NCBI GenBank assembly: GCA_046155285.1 | Contig: JBJXEA010000026.1 | Coordinates: 186,001-250,000, forward strand | From: CAILHX01 sp046155285 | GTDB lineage: Bacteria; Pseudomonadota; Gammaproteobacteria; Burkholderiales; Methylophilaceae | Direction of reading: 5' to 3' | Length of the DNA: 64,000 bases | In this document: one piece after another, positions 51,318 to 58,862 of the stretch | Position numbering within the stretch: position 1 is the stretch's first letter | Layout: each line of letters begins with the position of its first letter | Notes under the pieces: generated by a model | Told to the model about the DNA's origin: nothing | The model's input: only the letters and a program-made list of their open reading frames with translations | Databases searched by the model: none | Program-made: the position numbers and the translations under genes

Positions 51318-51974
51318 TCAGGTGACTGGTTTCTTATGTGGTTCTTGTAAAGTTTTGCTGATTGCTATCATGGCTTTTTCGATATTATGCGCAGCGGGCA
51401 AGTAGAATTCGGCGGTCTCTCGTAATAATTTCATTCCGGCTGTTTCGCCATCTGGAAACCTAACGGTGGCTCCGTAGCTGACTTGCATTATGTGCTTCTC
51501 TCTGTCTGAGATTACAGCAATAGTACGATAGGCATCAGCGATTGCGCTTATCAATTCAGGTTCAGAGATGTGCGTAAGATTTCCACTATCCCGCATCGCA
51601 TCCCAGATGGACATCTTCATCGGATCTATTGGAATTGAGTCTTTCAATTCAACTCTTGCTGCCAAACGCGTTGCCGCATCCCCTAATTCAGCTTGAAGTA
51701 AAGTGAGCATGTCTCGTCGCACGCGCTGCACCTCTTGCTCCTTCCCGCTAATTTCGGATGCTGCTCGCCTACGATCAAGGAAAAGTGCAACTGGAACGCC
51801 CGCCACAATACCCAATAGTGTGGCAAGCCAGTTGCCGACTGCACCATCCCAGTATTGGATATCGCCTCGACGGTAAATGGAATAGGCTACCGCCATTGCG
51901 GCCAAGCTGATCGGCAAAGTCCAACGAAGTACCGATGATAGAGTGATGCGCATTTTTATGCCTGAATTCGCCAT
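51318..51974 (-). CDS. Hypothetical membrane protein with coiled coil
   Basis: A 218-residue protein I do not recognise. Two hydrophobic helices (about residues 17-30 and 47-65) are followed by a charged, helical, probably coiled-coil stretch (RRRAASEISGKEQEVQRVRRD) and a soluble helical domain. An alternative start lies at 51953 (MRITL). It stands alone between the DMT gene and the accessory patch, transcribed against its left neighbour. No function is offered. Confidence 0.65.
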   Translation of the reverse strand: MANSGIKMRITLSSVLRWTLPISLAAMAVAYSIYRRGDIQYWDGAVGNWLATLLGIVAGVPVALFLDRRRAASEISGKEQEVQRVRRDMLTLLQAELGDAATRLAARVELKDSIPIDPMKMSIWDAMRDSGNLTHISEPELISAIADAYRTIAVISDREKHIMQVSYGATVRFPDGETAGMKLLRETAEFYLPAAHNIEKAMIAISKTLQEPHKKPVT

Positions 51975-52158
51975 TTATAGAGACGCATGCGTCTTAAAAA
52001 TTATGAAAGTCTAGTAGGGGGAGTAGATTTCCTGCCCACGCTACGCCTGAGTTCCAATTGTAGCCGAGAGTACGTGTTGAAATGGAATGAACGATGCTTG
52101 AGCTGGGATGGGTTGGTGTAGGATTGCGCTTTCAAGCATAAAAAGCAGGTAAAAACCA

Positions 52159-52599
52159 ATGCGGCTGTTTATGTGGGTCATCCTATTACTTATGCCGCTG
52201 GCCTCCAGCGCCAGCGAGTGTTTCGTCAACGCTACGCGGATATTGGAAGTATTAAAACCTATCGCAGAAAAGGTAGGTCAGGTTTCGCTTGAGCGAGTAG
52301 TGCTTTCCAAGGGCATTTTCACCACTATGGCGGGGCAAAAGGACGAAGCTTTCGCGGAATACTCACGTGGCAGCATTTACCTTTACGGCCAGTTCTGCCA
52401 ACAAGCGGAAGCGGCACGCATCCAGATTCTTGCCCACGAGCTGGGACACGCCATTGATGACGCTAAAGGAAAGCTGGATGGGATGACTTGGGAACTGTCT
52501 GGTGTCCCTGTGCCTTGGGAACAGCGCCGGAGTGAGAAGTCTGCGAATCAGTGGATGAAGAAGATTCTCGATGCGATTTGGGGCGGAATAAGACGGTAA
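52159..52599 (+). CDS. Small secreted protein with HExxH metallopeptidase motif
   Basis: A 146-residue protein with a Sec signal peptide (residues 1 to about 19, FMWVILLLMPLASSAS). A zinc-peptidase motif HELGH occurs at 93-97 within QILAHELGHAIDDAKG. Two cysteines (C21 and C80) could form a disulfide in the periplasm. Beyond the motif there is no family I can name; it resembles short secreted proteins with a single HExxH helix. It is a lone plus-strand gene between minus-strand genes in a region of accessory character. Confidence 0.65.
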   Translation: MRLFMWVILLLMPLASSASECFVNATRILEVLKPIAEKVGQVSLERVVLSKGIFTTMAGQKDEAFAEYSRGSIYLYGQFCQQAEAARIQILAHELGHAIDDAKGKLDGMTWELSGVPVPWEQRRSEKSANQWMKKILDAIWGGIRR

Positions 52600-52613
52600 C
52601 GTTTGAGGACAGG

Positions 52614-53165
52614 CTAGATATTTTTTGCAATGATGTTGGTTGGAATGTTGTCGATGCTTGATTGATTCTTCTCTTCCCAATACTGCATCACGCCGTCATC
52701 TCCCTTTTTCTTCGCCCAATCAGAAAGTAGCTCCCTGTCTGCCGTATGTTGGTAATACGGCACGCCCATTCCACACGATGTCTGCACCAACTCAATGGAT
52801 AGATCAAATATCTGGCGCGCGCCGGGCAATGGCGTGAAATGGGCAAAAAGCGCTTTCCAATCATCGTCATTCTTGTGAACGACCCTTGCTGAACCGTAAA
52901 GCCGGAGAATCAGGGGCAACCCTTCAAATGCGCAAAACATGATGGTCATGCGCGGGTCCAGCTGAACGTGAGCGGATGTTTCATTTCCGCTCCCCGTTAC
53001 GTTAAGCCAGATCACTCGCTTACTGTTTAACACCCGAAGAGAATCCATTCCTTTGGGGGATACATTCACTCGACTCCCAGTTGCTGCCGTGCCCACGAAA
53101 AAGATTTTCTGCTCGGCGATGAACTCACTTAATTTCTCAGGAAGTGATTCGTATTGTTTACCCAT
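52614..53165 (-). CDS. Pyridoxamine 5'-phosphate oxidase-family flavoprotein
   Basis: A 183-residue split-barrel protein. It begins with LSEFIAEQKIFFVGTAATGSRVNVSPKGMDSLRVL, typical of the PPOX-like FMN-binding family, followed by VIWLNVTGSGNETSAHVQ and MTIMFCAFEGLPLILRLYG. It probably binds FMN or a related cofactor; the substrate is unknown. The gene starts 20 bases after the GTTAGGC end of an attC-like site, the usual position of an integron cassette gene. No matching attC is visible after its stop, so this cassette appears incomplete. Confidence 0.75.
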   Translation of the reverse strand: MGKQYESLPEKLSEFIAEQKIFFVGTAATGSRVNVSPKGMDSLRVLNSKRVIWLNVTGSGNETSAHVQLDPRMTIMFCAFEGLPLILRLYGSARVVHKNDDDWKALFAHFTPLPGARQIFDLSIELVQTSCGMGVPYYQHTADRELLSDWAKKKGDDGVMQYWEEKNQSSIDNIPTNIIAKNI

Positions 53166-53184
53166 GAGATTCCTTGATGCTTAT

Positions 53185-53279
53185 GCCTAACGTGGAGTGA
53201 GGGGCAGCCGGAGCGCGTAGCGCGGAGGGAGCCAACAAGCGCCAGCTTGTTGGCTCCCTCTCGAATGTAAAGTTAGAGG
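53185..53279 (-). other. attC-like integron recombination site
   Basis: On the minus strand the 95-base site begins with CCTCTAAC (R'') overlapping the stop of the RusA-like gene and ends with GTTAGGC (R', matches GTTRRRY). Between them are paired L boxes (GAGAGGG / CCCTCAC) and a perfect 16-bp hairpin, GAGGGAGCCAACAAGC with loop TGGC. R'' is also an exact 8-base complement of GTTAGAGG at the cassette's 5' edge (53777-53770). Confidence 0.7.
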
Positions 53280-53776
53280 CTTTCGGGAGTAGCTGTGTCT
53301 TCATGTATTTTTATCAGCATCGGTTCAATAAACCAAGATTTCTGATTGTCACTCAATGACTTCAGAGCTATCCAAACCTGCCACGCCTTCCCTAGGCTCT
53401 TTGATACGAATAGCGAGTCGATTTGCTTGTCATCTTGGTAGGCAATTCCTCGGAAAGCATCAAGTATTGATTTGGCCATGTTGTCTACGTCTTTGGTTAG
53501 ATACGCCGACTTAGGCATTGTGATGCCAATGCCTACCAGCAGCCGACCACTTAAGGGCCAATTTTTGTTGTTTGGATTGCCAAAAATTTCAGCGATAGAC
53601 TTTTCGAATGCGGGAACTCCTAACGGAACCTTCGCAATGAAGACTCCGTTTTCCTCCTTGTAGCCAACTCTCTTTGACGGCACCTCAACGTTATCTAGTC
53701 TTATCAAGCCCCCGTCATAAAAATCCGACACTCGATAATTGGCAGTTGCCTTTTTGGAGGACACGAGATCCTCTAA
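53191..53776 (-). mobile_element. Likely integron gene cassette (586 bp)
   Basis: Bounded by the G|TT points of GTTAGAGG (53777-53770) and GTTAGGC (53191-53185) on the minus strand. It holds one gene (RusA-like) and the attC site. The 5' edge complements the R'' box of the same cassette, as expected when a circular cassette is inserted. No integrase gene lies in the window, so this is an isolated cassette. Confidence 0.62.
53273..53764 (-). CDS. RusA-like endodeoxyribonuclease in a cassette
   Basis: A 163-residue protein. The C-terminal half matches RusA Holliday-junction resolvases: D92 and D94 in KDVDNMAKSILDAF, K98, D102 and the acidic pair D111-D112 in YQDDKQID. The N-terminal 60 residues are not typical. 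It starts with GTG, with AGAGG 5 bases upstream inside the cassette's leading edge. RusA proteins are usually phage-borne; here the gene sits in an integron-like cassette. An active nuclease is plausible because the acidic residues are kept. Confidence 0.7.
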   Translation of the reverse strand: MSSKKATANYRVSDFYDGGLIRLDNVEVPSKRVGYKEENGVFIAKVPLGVPAFEKSIAEIFGNPNNKNWPLSGRLLVGIGITMPKSAYLTKDVDNMAKSILDAFRGIAYQDDKQIDSLFVSKSLGKAWQVWIALKSLSDNQKSWFIEPMLIKIHEDTATPESL

Positions 53777-53937
53777 CGTGTTTTAATTGGAGGTGAAATT
53801 TTGGTAACCCCTAAAGCTGATACCACAAAAGGTACATCTTCCAAGGTGCTGCGCGCTACTTGACCAGATTTGAGTTCGCGCGGGGAAGCTAATAAATCTG
53901 CCTTGAATTGATCCAGCTCGTTATCTTGTTTGGCCAT
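53773..53937 (-). pseudogene. 54-codon remnant resembling an HTH antitoxin N-terminus
   Basis: The ATG overlaps the brnA stop (TGATG). The first 30 residues (ELDQFKADLLASPRELKSG) resemble the N-terminus of XRE-type antitoxins of toxin-antitoxin pairs, but similarity then fades. The TAG stop lies inside GTTAGAGG, the cassette boundary, with no helix-turn-helix left. Either cassette insertion truncated it or it is a short separate peptide. Confidence 0.45.
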
Positions 53938-54179
53938 CACTTGAATGACGCGTTAGAGGCGGCTTTGTCGAGACGTTCAGCAAGCCATACCTTAATGATA
54001 GATTGCCGCGTTACGCCCAATTTTCCAGCTTCTCGATCTAAAGATTCAATCATCCACGTTGGAAAATCAACATTCACGCGTTTTTGTTCTTGCAACACGC
54101 GTTTCGCCTTTGATAGGTCCAGCGAGGCGGTAATATCAACATCCTCGTCAAATTGTTGGTCAAAAACTTTAGCTTTCAT
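53937..54179 (-). CDS. brnA: BrnA-type antitoxin
   Basis: An 80-residue ribbon-helix-helix antitoxin. The DNA-binding strand and helices are KRVNVDFPTWMIESLDREA and KLGVTRQSIIKVWLAERLD, the standard BrnA pattern. It neutralises BrnT and represses the operon. Its ATG lies inside the 3' end of brnT (11-base overlap). A palindrome GGTATA-N5-TATACC at the brnT start is a likely binding site. Confidence 0.88.
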   Translation of the reverse strand: MKAKVFDQQFDEDVDITASLDLSKAKRVLQEQKRVNVDFPTWMIESLDREAGKLGVTRQSIIKVWLAERLDKAASNASFK

Positions 54180-54432
54180 ACAGTGTTACCTCCTCAATGC
54201 GTGAGCGACGAACGGAAATCAGTCGAACATTCAAACCTCTGTAGGTGATAATTGCTGACCAGTGCTTCTCGTTAATCAGCCCTATCATGAGGTATCGCGG
54301 TTCATCTTCTGTTTTTGCAGGAATCTCCAACAGCATTGGATCATCCCATAAGTCTTGGGCATCAATAAAGTTGATGCCATGTTTCAGAAGATTCGCCTGA
54401 CTTTTTGTTTCGTCAAATTCAAATTTTATCAT
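54169..54432 (-). CDS. brnT: BrnT-type ribonuclease toxin
   Basis: An 87-residue BrnT/DUF497 toxin with the small RelE-like fold: FEFDETKSQANLLKHGINF at the N-terminus, DEPRYLMIGLINEKHWSAIITYRG in the middle, and RLISVRRSRIEE at the C-terminus. It is expected to be an mRNA ribonuclease held by BrnA. The palindrome ends one base before the ATG and a TTGAAT-17-TATTTT promoter overlaps it, so the mRNA may be leaderless or nearly so. Confidence 0.88.
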   Translation of the reverse strand: MIKFEFDETKSQANLLKHGINFIDAQDLWDDPMLLEIPAKTEDEPRYLMIGLINEKHWSAIITYRGLNVRLISVRRSRIEEVTLYES

Positions 54433-54449
54433 GGTATAGAAAATATACC
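54433..54449 (-). promoter_or_regulatory. brnTA operator candidate
   Basis: Perfect inverted repeat GGTATA-N5-TATACC immediately before the brnT ATG, overlapping the probable -10 (TATTTT). A second palindrome TTGAAT-AAA-ATTCAA (54454-54468) covers the -35 region. Confidence 0.6.
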
Positions 54450-54494
54450 TTTATTGAATAAAATTCAAGCGTTGAAGCATGCACGCCAATGTCC

Positions 54495-55928
54495 TTAAAG
54501 CTTCACCATCACATGCCGCACACAACTGTAGTCCTCAATCGCGTACATGGACATATCCTTGCCATAGCCAGACTTCTTCATGCCGCCGTGGGGCATTTCC
54601 GAGACTAGCATGAAGTGGGTGTTGATCCAGGTGCAGCCGTATTCCAGTTGGCTGGCGGCGAGCATGCCTTTGCTGATGTCTTTGGTCCACACCGAGCTGG
54701 CGAGGCCGTAGTCTGAGTCGTTTGCCCAGTTCACCGCGGTTTCCACGTCGTCAAAACGTGTGATGGAGACTACCGGGCCGAACACTTCTTTACGCACGAT
54801 TTCGTCGCTTTGCAGCGCGCCGGCGATCACCGTTGGTTGGAAGAAGTAGCCGCGTCTGTCGTCCACCTTGCCACCAGTGGTGATTTCGATGTGTTTTAGT
54901 TGTGTGGCACGATCCACAAAGCCCGCGACGCGGTTGCGTTGGCTTTCGGTGATGAGTGGCCCCATTTCTACGCCGTCGTCGTTCTGCTCACCGAGTTGGA
55001 TGCTGCCGACAGCGCTGGAGAGGTCTGCCACCAGTTTTTCGTAGATTTTTTTGCCCGCATAGATACGGCAAGCGGCGGTACAGTCTTGCCCCGCGTTGTA
55101 ATAGCCAAAGCCGCGCACACCGGCCACGACTTCTTCTAGGTCGGCATCGTCAAACACAATGACGGGAGCTTTGCCGCCAAGTTCAAGGTGAGTGCGTTTG
55201 AGGCTGTCACTGGCGGCTGCCAACACCTTTTTACCGGTTGAAACATCACCAGTGATGGAAATCATCTGCACTTGCGGTTGCGAAATCAACGGTGCGCCTA
55301 CAGAAGCGCCACGTCCAGCAATGACGTTGACCACACCTTTGGGGAAAATGTCTGCCAGTAACTGCGCCAGCTTGAGCGAGGTGAGCGGTGTTTGTTCAGA
55401 AGGTTTCAGCACCACAGTGTTGCCCGCTGCCAAAGCAGGACCTAGTTTCCATGCGGCCATCATCAGCGGATAGTTCCACGGTGCGATGGAAGCAACTACG
55501 CCCAGCGGATCACGGCGAATCATGCTGGTATGACCCGGCAGATACTCGCCAGCTAGAGAGCCTGTCATATTGCGAATCGCACCCGCAAAAAAGCGGAACA
55601 CGTCGGCCACCGCGGGAATTTCGTCATTCAGCGCGGCCAGATAAGGCTTGCCGCAGTTTAAGGATTCCAGTTGGGCAAAAGTTTCAGCGTCGGCTTCTAT
55701 AGCATCTGCAAGTTTGAGTAGCATGGTGGCACGGTCGCGCGGCGTGGTTTTTTTCCACGTAGGAAAGGCGGCGGCGGCGGCGCTGACAGCTTGCTGGATT
55801 TGTTCTAGCGAGGCTTCAGGAATGGTTGTTAATAGTTCTCCGGTCGCCGGATTGACGATGTTTTCAGAGCTGCCTTGACCATCTACAAATTGACCATTGA
55901 TGAGGAGTTGTTTAGGAAAATTACTCAT
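54495..55928 (-). CDS. patD: Gamma-aminobutyraldehyde dehydrogenase
   Basis: A 477-residue aldehyde dehydrogenase that turns 4-aminobutanal into GABA. It matches E. coli PatD (YdcW) throughout: INGQFVDGQGS, SIAPWNYPLMMAAWKLGPALAAG, catalytic Cys in GYYNAGQDCTAACRIY, and the C-terminal TWINTHFMLVSEMPHGGMKKSGYGK. It is the last gene of ydcSTUV-patD. It supplies the non-glutamylated branch: SpuC makes the aldehyde, PatD the acid, GabT/GabD finish. The gap to ydcV is 44 bases. Confidence 0.94.
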   Translation of the reverse strand: MSNFPKQLLINGQFVDGQGSSENIVNPATGELLTTIPEASLEQIQQAVSAAAAAFPTWKKTTPRDRATMLLKLADAIEADAETFAQLESLNCGKPYLAALNDEIPAVADVFRFFAGAIRNMTGSLAGEYLPGHTSMIRRDPLGVVASIAPWNYPLMMAAWKLGPALAAGNTVVLKPSEQTPLTSLKLAQLLADIFPKGVVNVIAGRGASVGAPLISQPQVQMISITGDVSTGKKVLAAASDSLKRTHLELGGKAPVIVFDDADLEEVVAGVRGFGYYNAGQDCTAACRIYAGKKIYEKLVADLSSAVGSIQLGEQNDDGVEMGPLITESQRNRVAGFVDRATQLKHIEITTGGKVDDRRGYFFQPTVIAGALQSDEIVRKEVFGPVVSITRFDDVETAVNWANDSDYGLASSVWTKDISKGMLAASQLEYGCTWINTHFMLVSEMPHGGMKKSGYGKDMSMYAIEDYSCVRHVMVKL

Positions 55929-55972
55929 TTTTCATCTCTCTTTCAAATAAAGTTAACAAAAATTTGCTGGAT

Positions 55973-56758
55973 TTAACGACTACTACCTTCTACGGATTCT
56001 GTGCCACGCGTCAAATAATACGCCGCAATAATCGGTAATGCAGTAATCAACATCACCATCATCGCCACCACATTGGTAATCGCGGCGTCCCTTGGACGCG
56101 CGAGTTGATTGAGCAGCCAAATCGGCAGCGTGATTTCATGCCCCGCCGTGAAGATGGTCACGATCAGTTCATCGAACGACAGGGCGAAGGCGAGTAAAGC
56201 TCCTGCCAGTAAGGCGGTGGCGAGTTGAGGCAATATAATGCGTCTGAATGTAACAAAGCCATCAGCGCCTAAATCCATAGAAGCCTCAACCAGACTATGT
56301 GGCATGCGTCTAAACCGCGCTACGACATTGTTGTAGATCATGACTACACAAAAGGTGGCGTGGCTGACGACTATCGTCCAAAAGCCGGGGGTGATGTTCA
56401 TCATACTCATGGCGGAGAGTAGGGCAATGCCGGTGATGATACCAGGCAATGCGATGGGCAAAATCAGCATAGTGGTGATGGCTTCTTTACCGAAAAAATT
56501 GCGGCGGTACAAGGCCGCGGCGGCCATCACACCCATGATGAGCGCCAAGCCTGTGGACACACTGGCGACTTTGAGCGACAGCACAATGGCGGTAATCACG
56601 TCTTCTCGCGCAAAGGCTTCATGAAACCAGCGCAGGGTGAGGTGTGCGCCGTCGCCGGTGAGAAAGGCGTTGATGAGAATGACGGCGATGGGAAAGTGCA
56701 GAAACGCCAGCCCGCCATAGGCAAGGGTTTTCAGCCAGATGGGGGACTTAGAGGGCAT
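55973..56758 (-). CDS. ydcV: Polyamine-type ABC transporter permease
   Basis: A 261-residue permease with six membrane helices. The EAA loop is LVEASMDLGADGFVTFRRIILP; the PotC-type segment is LSFDELIVTIFTAGHEITLPIWLLNQ. I chose the ATG at 56758, with GGGAG 7 bases upstream, over 56773. It overlaps the ydcU stop by 11 bases. It belongs to the YdcSTUV importer, whose enteric members are linked to putrescine and related compounds. Confidence 0.92.
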   Translation of the reverse strand: MPSKSPIWLKTLAYGGLAFLHFPIAVILINAFLTGDGAHLTLRWFHEAFAREDVITAIVLSLKVASVSTGLALIMGVMAAAALYRRNFFGKEAITTMLILPIALPGIITGIALLSAMSMMNITPGFWTIVVSHATFCVVMIYNNVVARFRRMPHSLVEASMDLGADGFVTFRRIILPQLATALLAGALLAFALSFDELIVTIFTAGHEITLPIWLLNQLARPRDAAITNVVAMMVMLITALPIIAAYYLTRGTESVEGSSR

Positions 56759-57665
56759 CGAATGCTCCCGCACGTTTCGCCATTTTCAAATAAATCGCAA
56801 TCAACAACATAGGCACGACAGTAAACGCTGCCGCCAGCGGCATATTACCCACCGAGCCTTGCATGGTGTAGACCATATTGCCTATATAAAAGCCACTGGG
56901 GCCGATGAGTTGCGGGATGATGTAATCGCCTAGGGTGAGTGAGAAGGTGAAAATAGAACCCGCCACCACGCCGGGAAACACCAGCGGAAATAGAATCTTG
57001 CGAAACGTCTGCGCTGGCCTGGCACCTAGGTCGCTAGAGGCTTGCAGCAGGTTAGATGGCACGCGCTCCAGCGCCGCCTGGATCGGCAAAATCATGAACG
57101 GCAGCCACAGATAGGTGAATACAATAAACCGCCCAAGGTTGGAAGTAGCCAGCGTGTTACCGCCGATGATGGGGAGTTGCAATACCTGGTTAAGTATGCC
57201 GCTTAAGCCTAAATGGTTGATGCACCAATATAAAATACCTTGTTGCGACAAAATCACCGTCCACGCATAGGCTTTTACAATGTAGCTCGCCCACATCGGT
57301 AGCATGACACCCACATAAAAATAGCCCCGTTCCCGTGCCGTAGCATAGCGCGTCATATAGTAGGCGATGGGGAAGGCGATAGTTGCACAGGCTAAGGTCA
57401 CCACCACCGCCATGCTTAAGGTTCGCAGGATGATGTCGAGATTGGTGGCAACAAACAAACTCCGGTAATTTTCCAGCGTTAAGCTGGGTGAAACCGACAT
57501 GCTGAAGCTATCAAAGCTGTAAAAACTTTGCCAGAGCAGGGCGAATAAAGAGCCTAGATACACCACGCCGAACCATAGCAGGGGCGGGGTGAGCAGCAAG
57601 AAAAGAAATAGGTTGTTGTTGCGGTAGAGAGTGTTGGCGAGAGGGCGTAGCACGAGGTTAGCCAT
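56748..57665 (-). CDS. ydcU: Polyamine-type ABC transporter permease
   Basis: A 305-residue permease with six membrane helices. The N-terminal stretch NLFLFLLLTPPLLWFGVVYLGS precedes the large periplasmic loop. The EAA loop is LLQASSDLGARPAQTFRKILFP; TLGDYIIPQLIGPSGFYIGNMVYT corresponds to the PotB/YdcU segment. The start is 6 bases downstream of the ydcT stop and has only a weak ribosome site. Confidence 0.93.
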   Translation of the reverse strand: MANLVLRPLANTLYRNNNLFLFLLLTPPLLWFGVVYLGSLFALLWQSFYSFDSFSMSVSPSLTLENYRSLFVATNLDIILRTLSMAVVVTLACATIAFPIAYYMTRYATARERGYFYVGVMLPMWASYIVKAYAWTVILSQQGILYWCINHLGLSGILNQVLQLPIIGGNTLATSNLGRFIVFTYLWLPFMILPIQAALERVPSNLLQASSDLGARPAQTFRKILFPLVFPGVVAGSIFTFSLTLGDYIIPQLIGPSGFYIGNMVYTMQGSVGNMPLAAAFTVVPMLLIAIYLKMAKRAGAFDAL

Positions 57666-57671
57666 GATTGC

Positions 57672-58673
57672 TCAAGCCGTTTCCAGCATCACCATATGGT
57701 TTTGTGACCAGCGCAAATCAAGCGCTTGACCAATCTGTGGTAGTGACAATCCAGCGTTTTCAGTATTGGAAACCACCATGGTTAAGTGTTGCCCACTCAC
57801 GGATACCTCAATTTTGCTGGTCGCGCCAAAGTATTGAACGTCTTGCACCACAGCAGCAACTTTCATATCGCCAGCGCTTGTGTTTATGTGTTCTGGGCGT
57901 ATCGAGAATGACTGGCGTCGGCCTGTGATTTGTTCGGCTAAATCGCCGCTCACAACATTTGAAGTGCCGACAAAGTCCGCGACAAAGCTGGTTTTGGGCT
58001 GGGTGTAAAGCTGCTGTGGGGTATCGCATTGCTCAATTTTTCCGCGATTAAATACTGCTACACGGTCGGACATAGAGAGTGCCTCGCCTTGGTCGTGGGT
58101 GACATAAACAAAGGTAATGCCAAGTTTGCGATGCAGCGTTTTAAGCTCAGACTGCATCTGTTCTCTAAGCTTCAAATCCAGAGCACCTAGCGGCTCATCC
58201 AGCAGAAGCACGCGTGGGCGATTGACCAAGGCTCTTGCCAATGCGACACGCTGGCGTTGCCCGCCCGAGAGTTCGCTGGGTTTACGCTGTCCATATTCTG
58301 CAAGTGCGACAAGAGTCAAAGCGTCTTCAGCACGTTTCACGCTTTCAATAATTGCCACACCCTTGACACGCAAGCCATAGGACACGTTTTCCAGCACGTT
58401 CATGTGCGGGAATAGAGCATAGTCTTGAAACACGGTGTTGACTTCGCGCTCATAGGGCGGGGTGTTGGCGACTTCTTCGCCAAAGATTTTGATGCTACCG
58501 GAGGTGGGTTGCTCGAAGCCCGCAATGAGCCGTAAACAAGTGGTTTTGCCAGAGCCACTGGGGCCTAGCATGGAGAAAAATTCGCCCTCACTGATGCTGA
58601 TGGAGACGCTATCTACGGCTTTGACGCTACCGTAGTGGCGGCTGACAGAGGAGAATTCGACGGCTATGGTCAT
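57672..58673 (-). CDS. ydcT: Polyamine-type ABC transporter ATP-binding protein
   Basis: A 333-residue ABC ATPase. It has Walker A GPSGSGKTT, signature LSGGQRQRVALARAL, Walker B LLLDEPLGALD and H-loop YVTHDQGEALSMSDR. The C-terminal TOBE-like domain has FSIRPEHINTSAGD. No Shine-Dalgarno sequence is evident before the ATG. A 105-bp inverted-repeat element lies between it and ydcS, so binding protein and membrane parts may be expressed at different levels. Confidence 0.93.
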   Translation of the reverse strand: MTIAVEFSSVSRHYGSVKAVDSVSISISEGEFFSMLGPSGSGKTTCLRLIAGFEQPTSGSIKIFGEEVANTPPYEREVNTVFQDYALFPHMNVLENVSYGLRVKGVAIIESVKRAEDALTLVALAEYGQRKPSELSGGQRQRVALARALVNRPRVLLLDEPLGALDLKLREQMQSELKTLHRKLGITFVYVTHDQGEALSMSDRVAVFNRGKIEQCDTPQQLYTQPKTSFVADFVGTSNVVSGDLAEQITGRRQSFSIRPEHINTSAGDMKVAAVVQDVQYFGATSKIEVSVSGQHLTMVVSNTENAGLSLPQIGQALDLRWSQNHMVMLETA

Positions 58674-58730
58674 GGTTTTGTTTCAGAACACGCGGTTTAA
58701 GTTGTTTGAGAAAGCTTCTATAACCACTAT

Positions 58731-58835
58731 CGTCATTCCCGCGCAGGCGGGAATCCAGTTTAGCCAATTGATGGGAGTAAGCTACACACCACTCCGTTGA
58801 TGTTTGACTGGATTCCCGCCTGCGCGGGAATGACG
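58731..58835. repeat. 105-bp inverted-repeat element, copy 2 (inverted)
   Basis: Arms CGTCATTCCCGCGCAGGCGG... and ...CCCGCCTGCGCGGGAATGAC. The centre matches copy 1 (40852-40957) when reverse-complemented (shared CAACGGAGT). It sits between ydcS and ydcT inside the operon. Confidence 0.85.
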
Positions 58836-58862
58836 AGTTGGATGCTTTGTAAGAACTAGAAA

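Noticed and set aside
53273..53764. Prophage remnant suggested by the RusA-like gene
   Set aside because: No other phage genes nearby; the attC-like site and cassette boundaries explain it better.
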